Shown here: one piece after another, positions 6,832-7,013 of the stretch | Position numbering within the stretch: position 1 is the stretch's first letter | Layout: each line of letters starts with the position of its first letter | DNA from: Flavobacteriales bacterium | GTDB taxonomy: Bacteria > Bacteroidota > Bacteroidia > Flavobacteriales_D > Parvicellaceae | Direction: 5' to 3' | Length of the DNA stretch: 7,013 nt | Assembly: GCA_027047735.1 (NCBI GenBank) | Contig: JALTUD010000201.1 | Span: 1-7,013 of the forward strand | The notes under the pieces: generated by a model | The model's database searches: none | What the model was told of the DNA's origin: nothing | The model's input: the letters and a program-made list of their open reading frames with translations, nothing else | Position numbers and translations under genes: made by a program

Positions 6832-6986
6832 GGGCGTTCCCATTACGTCATAAAAAAGCAGTTTCGTTGCACTACACTACTTTTCAACGCCGTAATGGTC
6901 GGGCTATCACTACTCACTCTTTTGGTTTGCATATATGCAACAAACCAAAAGGAGTTCAAACACGCCGTTCTATCCCTAACGCGAGT
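6832..6986 (+). repeat. Structured intergenic repeat element, copy 2
   Basis: This is the second, 155-base copy of the element at 1387-1531, with the same orientation and block order. Hairpin 1 pairs 6840-6849 with 6889-6898, here with one T-C mismatch (6848/6890). Hairpin 2 pairs 6919-6929 with 6941-6951 and keeps the palindrome TTGCATATATGCAA at 6927-6940. The end-joining helix GCGTT (6834-6838) with AACGC (6978-6982) is also kept. The linkers differ from copy 1: 10 bases instead of 8 before hairpin 2, and 15 instead of 7 after it. The element lies upstream of the transaldolase gene but on the opposite strand, outside the predicted transcript, so it is not that gene's leader. No coaE-like gene precedes it. 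A reading frame across this stretch is not credible as a gene. The last 27 bases of the window show nothing further. Confidence 0.85.
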
Positions 6987-7013
6987 GAAATTGGCGAATA
7001 GAAAGTGAATTTT

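Noticed and set aside
1387..6986. CRISPR array or insertion sequence ends
   Set aside because: There are only two copies 5.4 kb apart with core genes between them, no spacers, no transposase gene and no visible target-site duplication.
6738..7001. Open frame of 87 codons on the + strand across the tal promoter and repeat copy 2
   Set aside because: It crosses a promoter and a structured repeat, resembles no known protein, and the matching stretch of copy 1 does not keep the frame because the linkers differ in length.

Overview
The window is AT-rich, densely coded bacterial chromosome. It most likely comes from the Bacteroidota, probably class Flavobacteriia. Three things support this. The SecA protein is 1134 residues and carries the large insertions typical of that phylum. 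None of the gene starts I checked has a Shine-Dalgarno sequence; the leaders are A-rich instead. Three genes have a TAnnTTTG box (the Bacteroidota -7 element) just upstream. I cannot name a genus or species. All the protein-coding genes look like ordinary core genes.

Layout from left to right. A UbiA-family membrane prenyltransferase, cut by the left edge, is followed 8 bases later by coaE (dephospho-CoA kinase); both are on the + strand and probably co-transcribed. The intergenic stretch after coaE holds copy 1 of a structured repeat and then a putative secA promoter. secA (+) ends at a strong inverted repeat that probably terminates transcription in both directions. An alpha/beta hydrolase of the YbfF/ABHD11 type and a short-form transaldolase follow, both on the - strand. 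A terminator hairpin separates them, and the hydrolase promoter appears to be built into that hairpin. Upstream of the transaldolase are its putative promoter and then copy 2 of the repeat, which reaches almost to the right edge.

The genes do not form one pathway: they cover isoprenoid-lipid synthesis, CoA synthesis, protein secretion, an esterase-like enzyme and the pentose phosphate pathway. The most interesting object is the 145-155 base repeat (1387-1531 and 6832-6986, same orientation). It has two hairpins, a short helix joining its ends, and conserved blocks. In its second hairpin the only two differences between copies restore one base pair (G-C in copy 1, T-A in copy 2), and a neighbouring pair also changes in a compensating way. 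The two copies have different relationships to nearby genes, which argues for an independent element (a small RNA, or a mobile or extragenic palindromic repeat) rather than a riboswitch of either neighbour. It may belong to a repeat or RNA family already known from Flavobacteria (the Flavo-1 RNA motif is one candidate), but that cannot be decided here.
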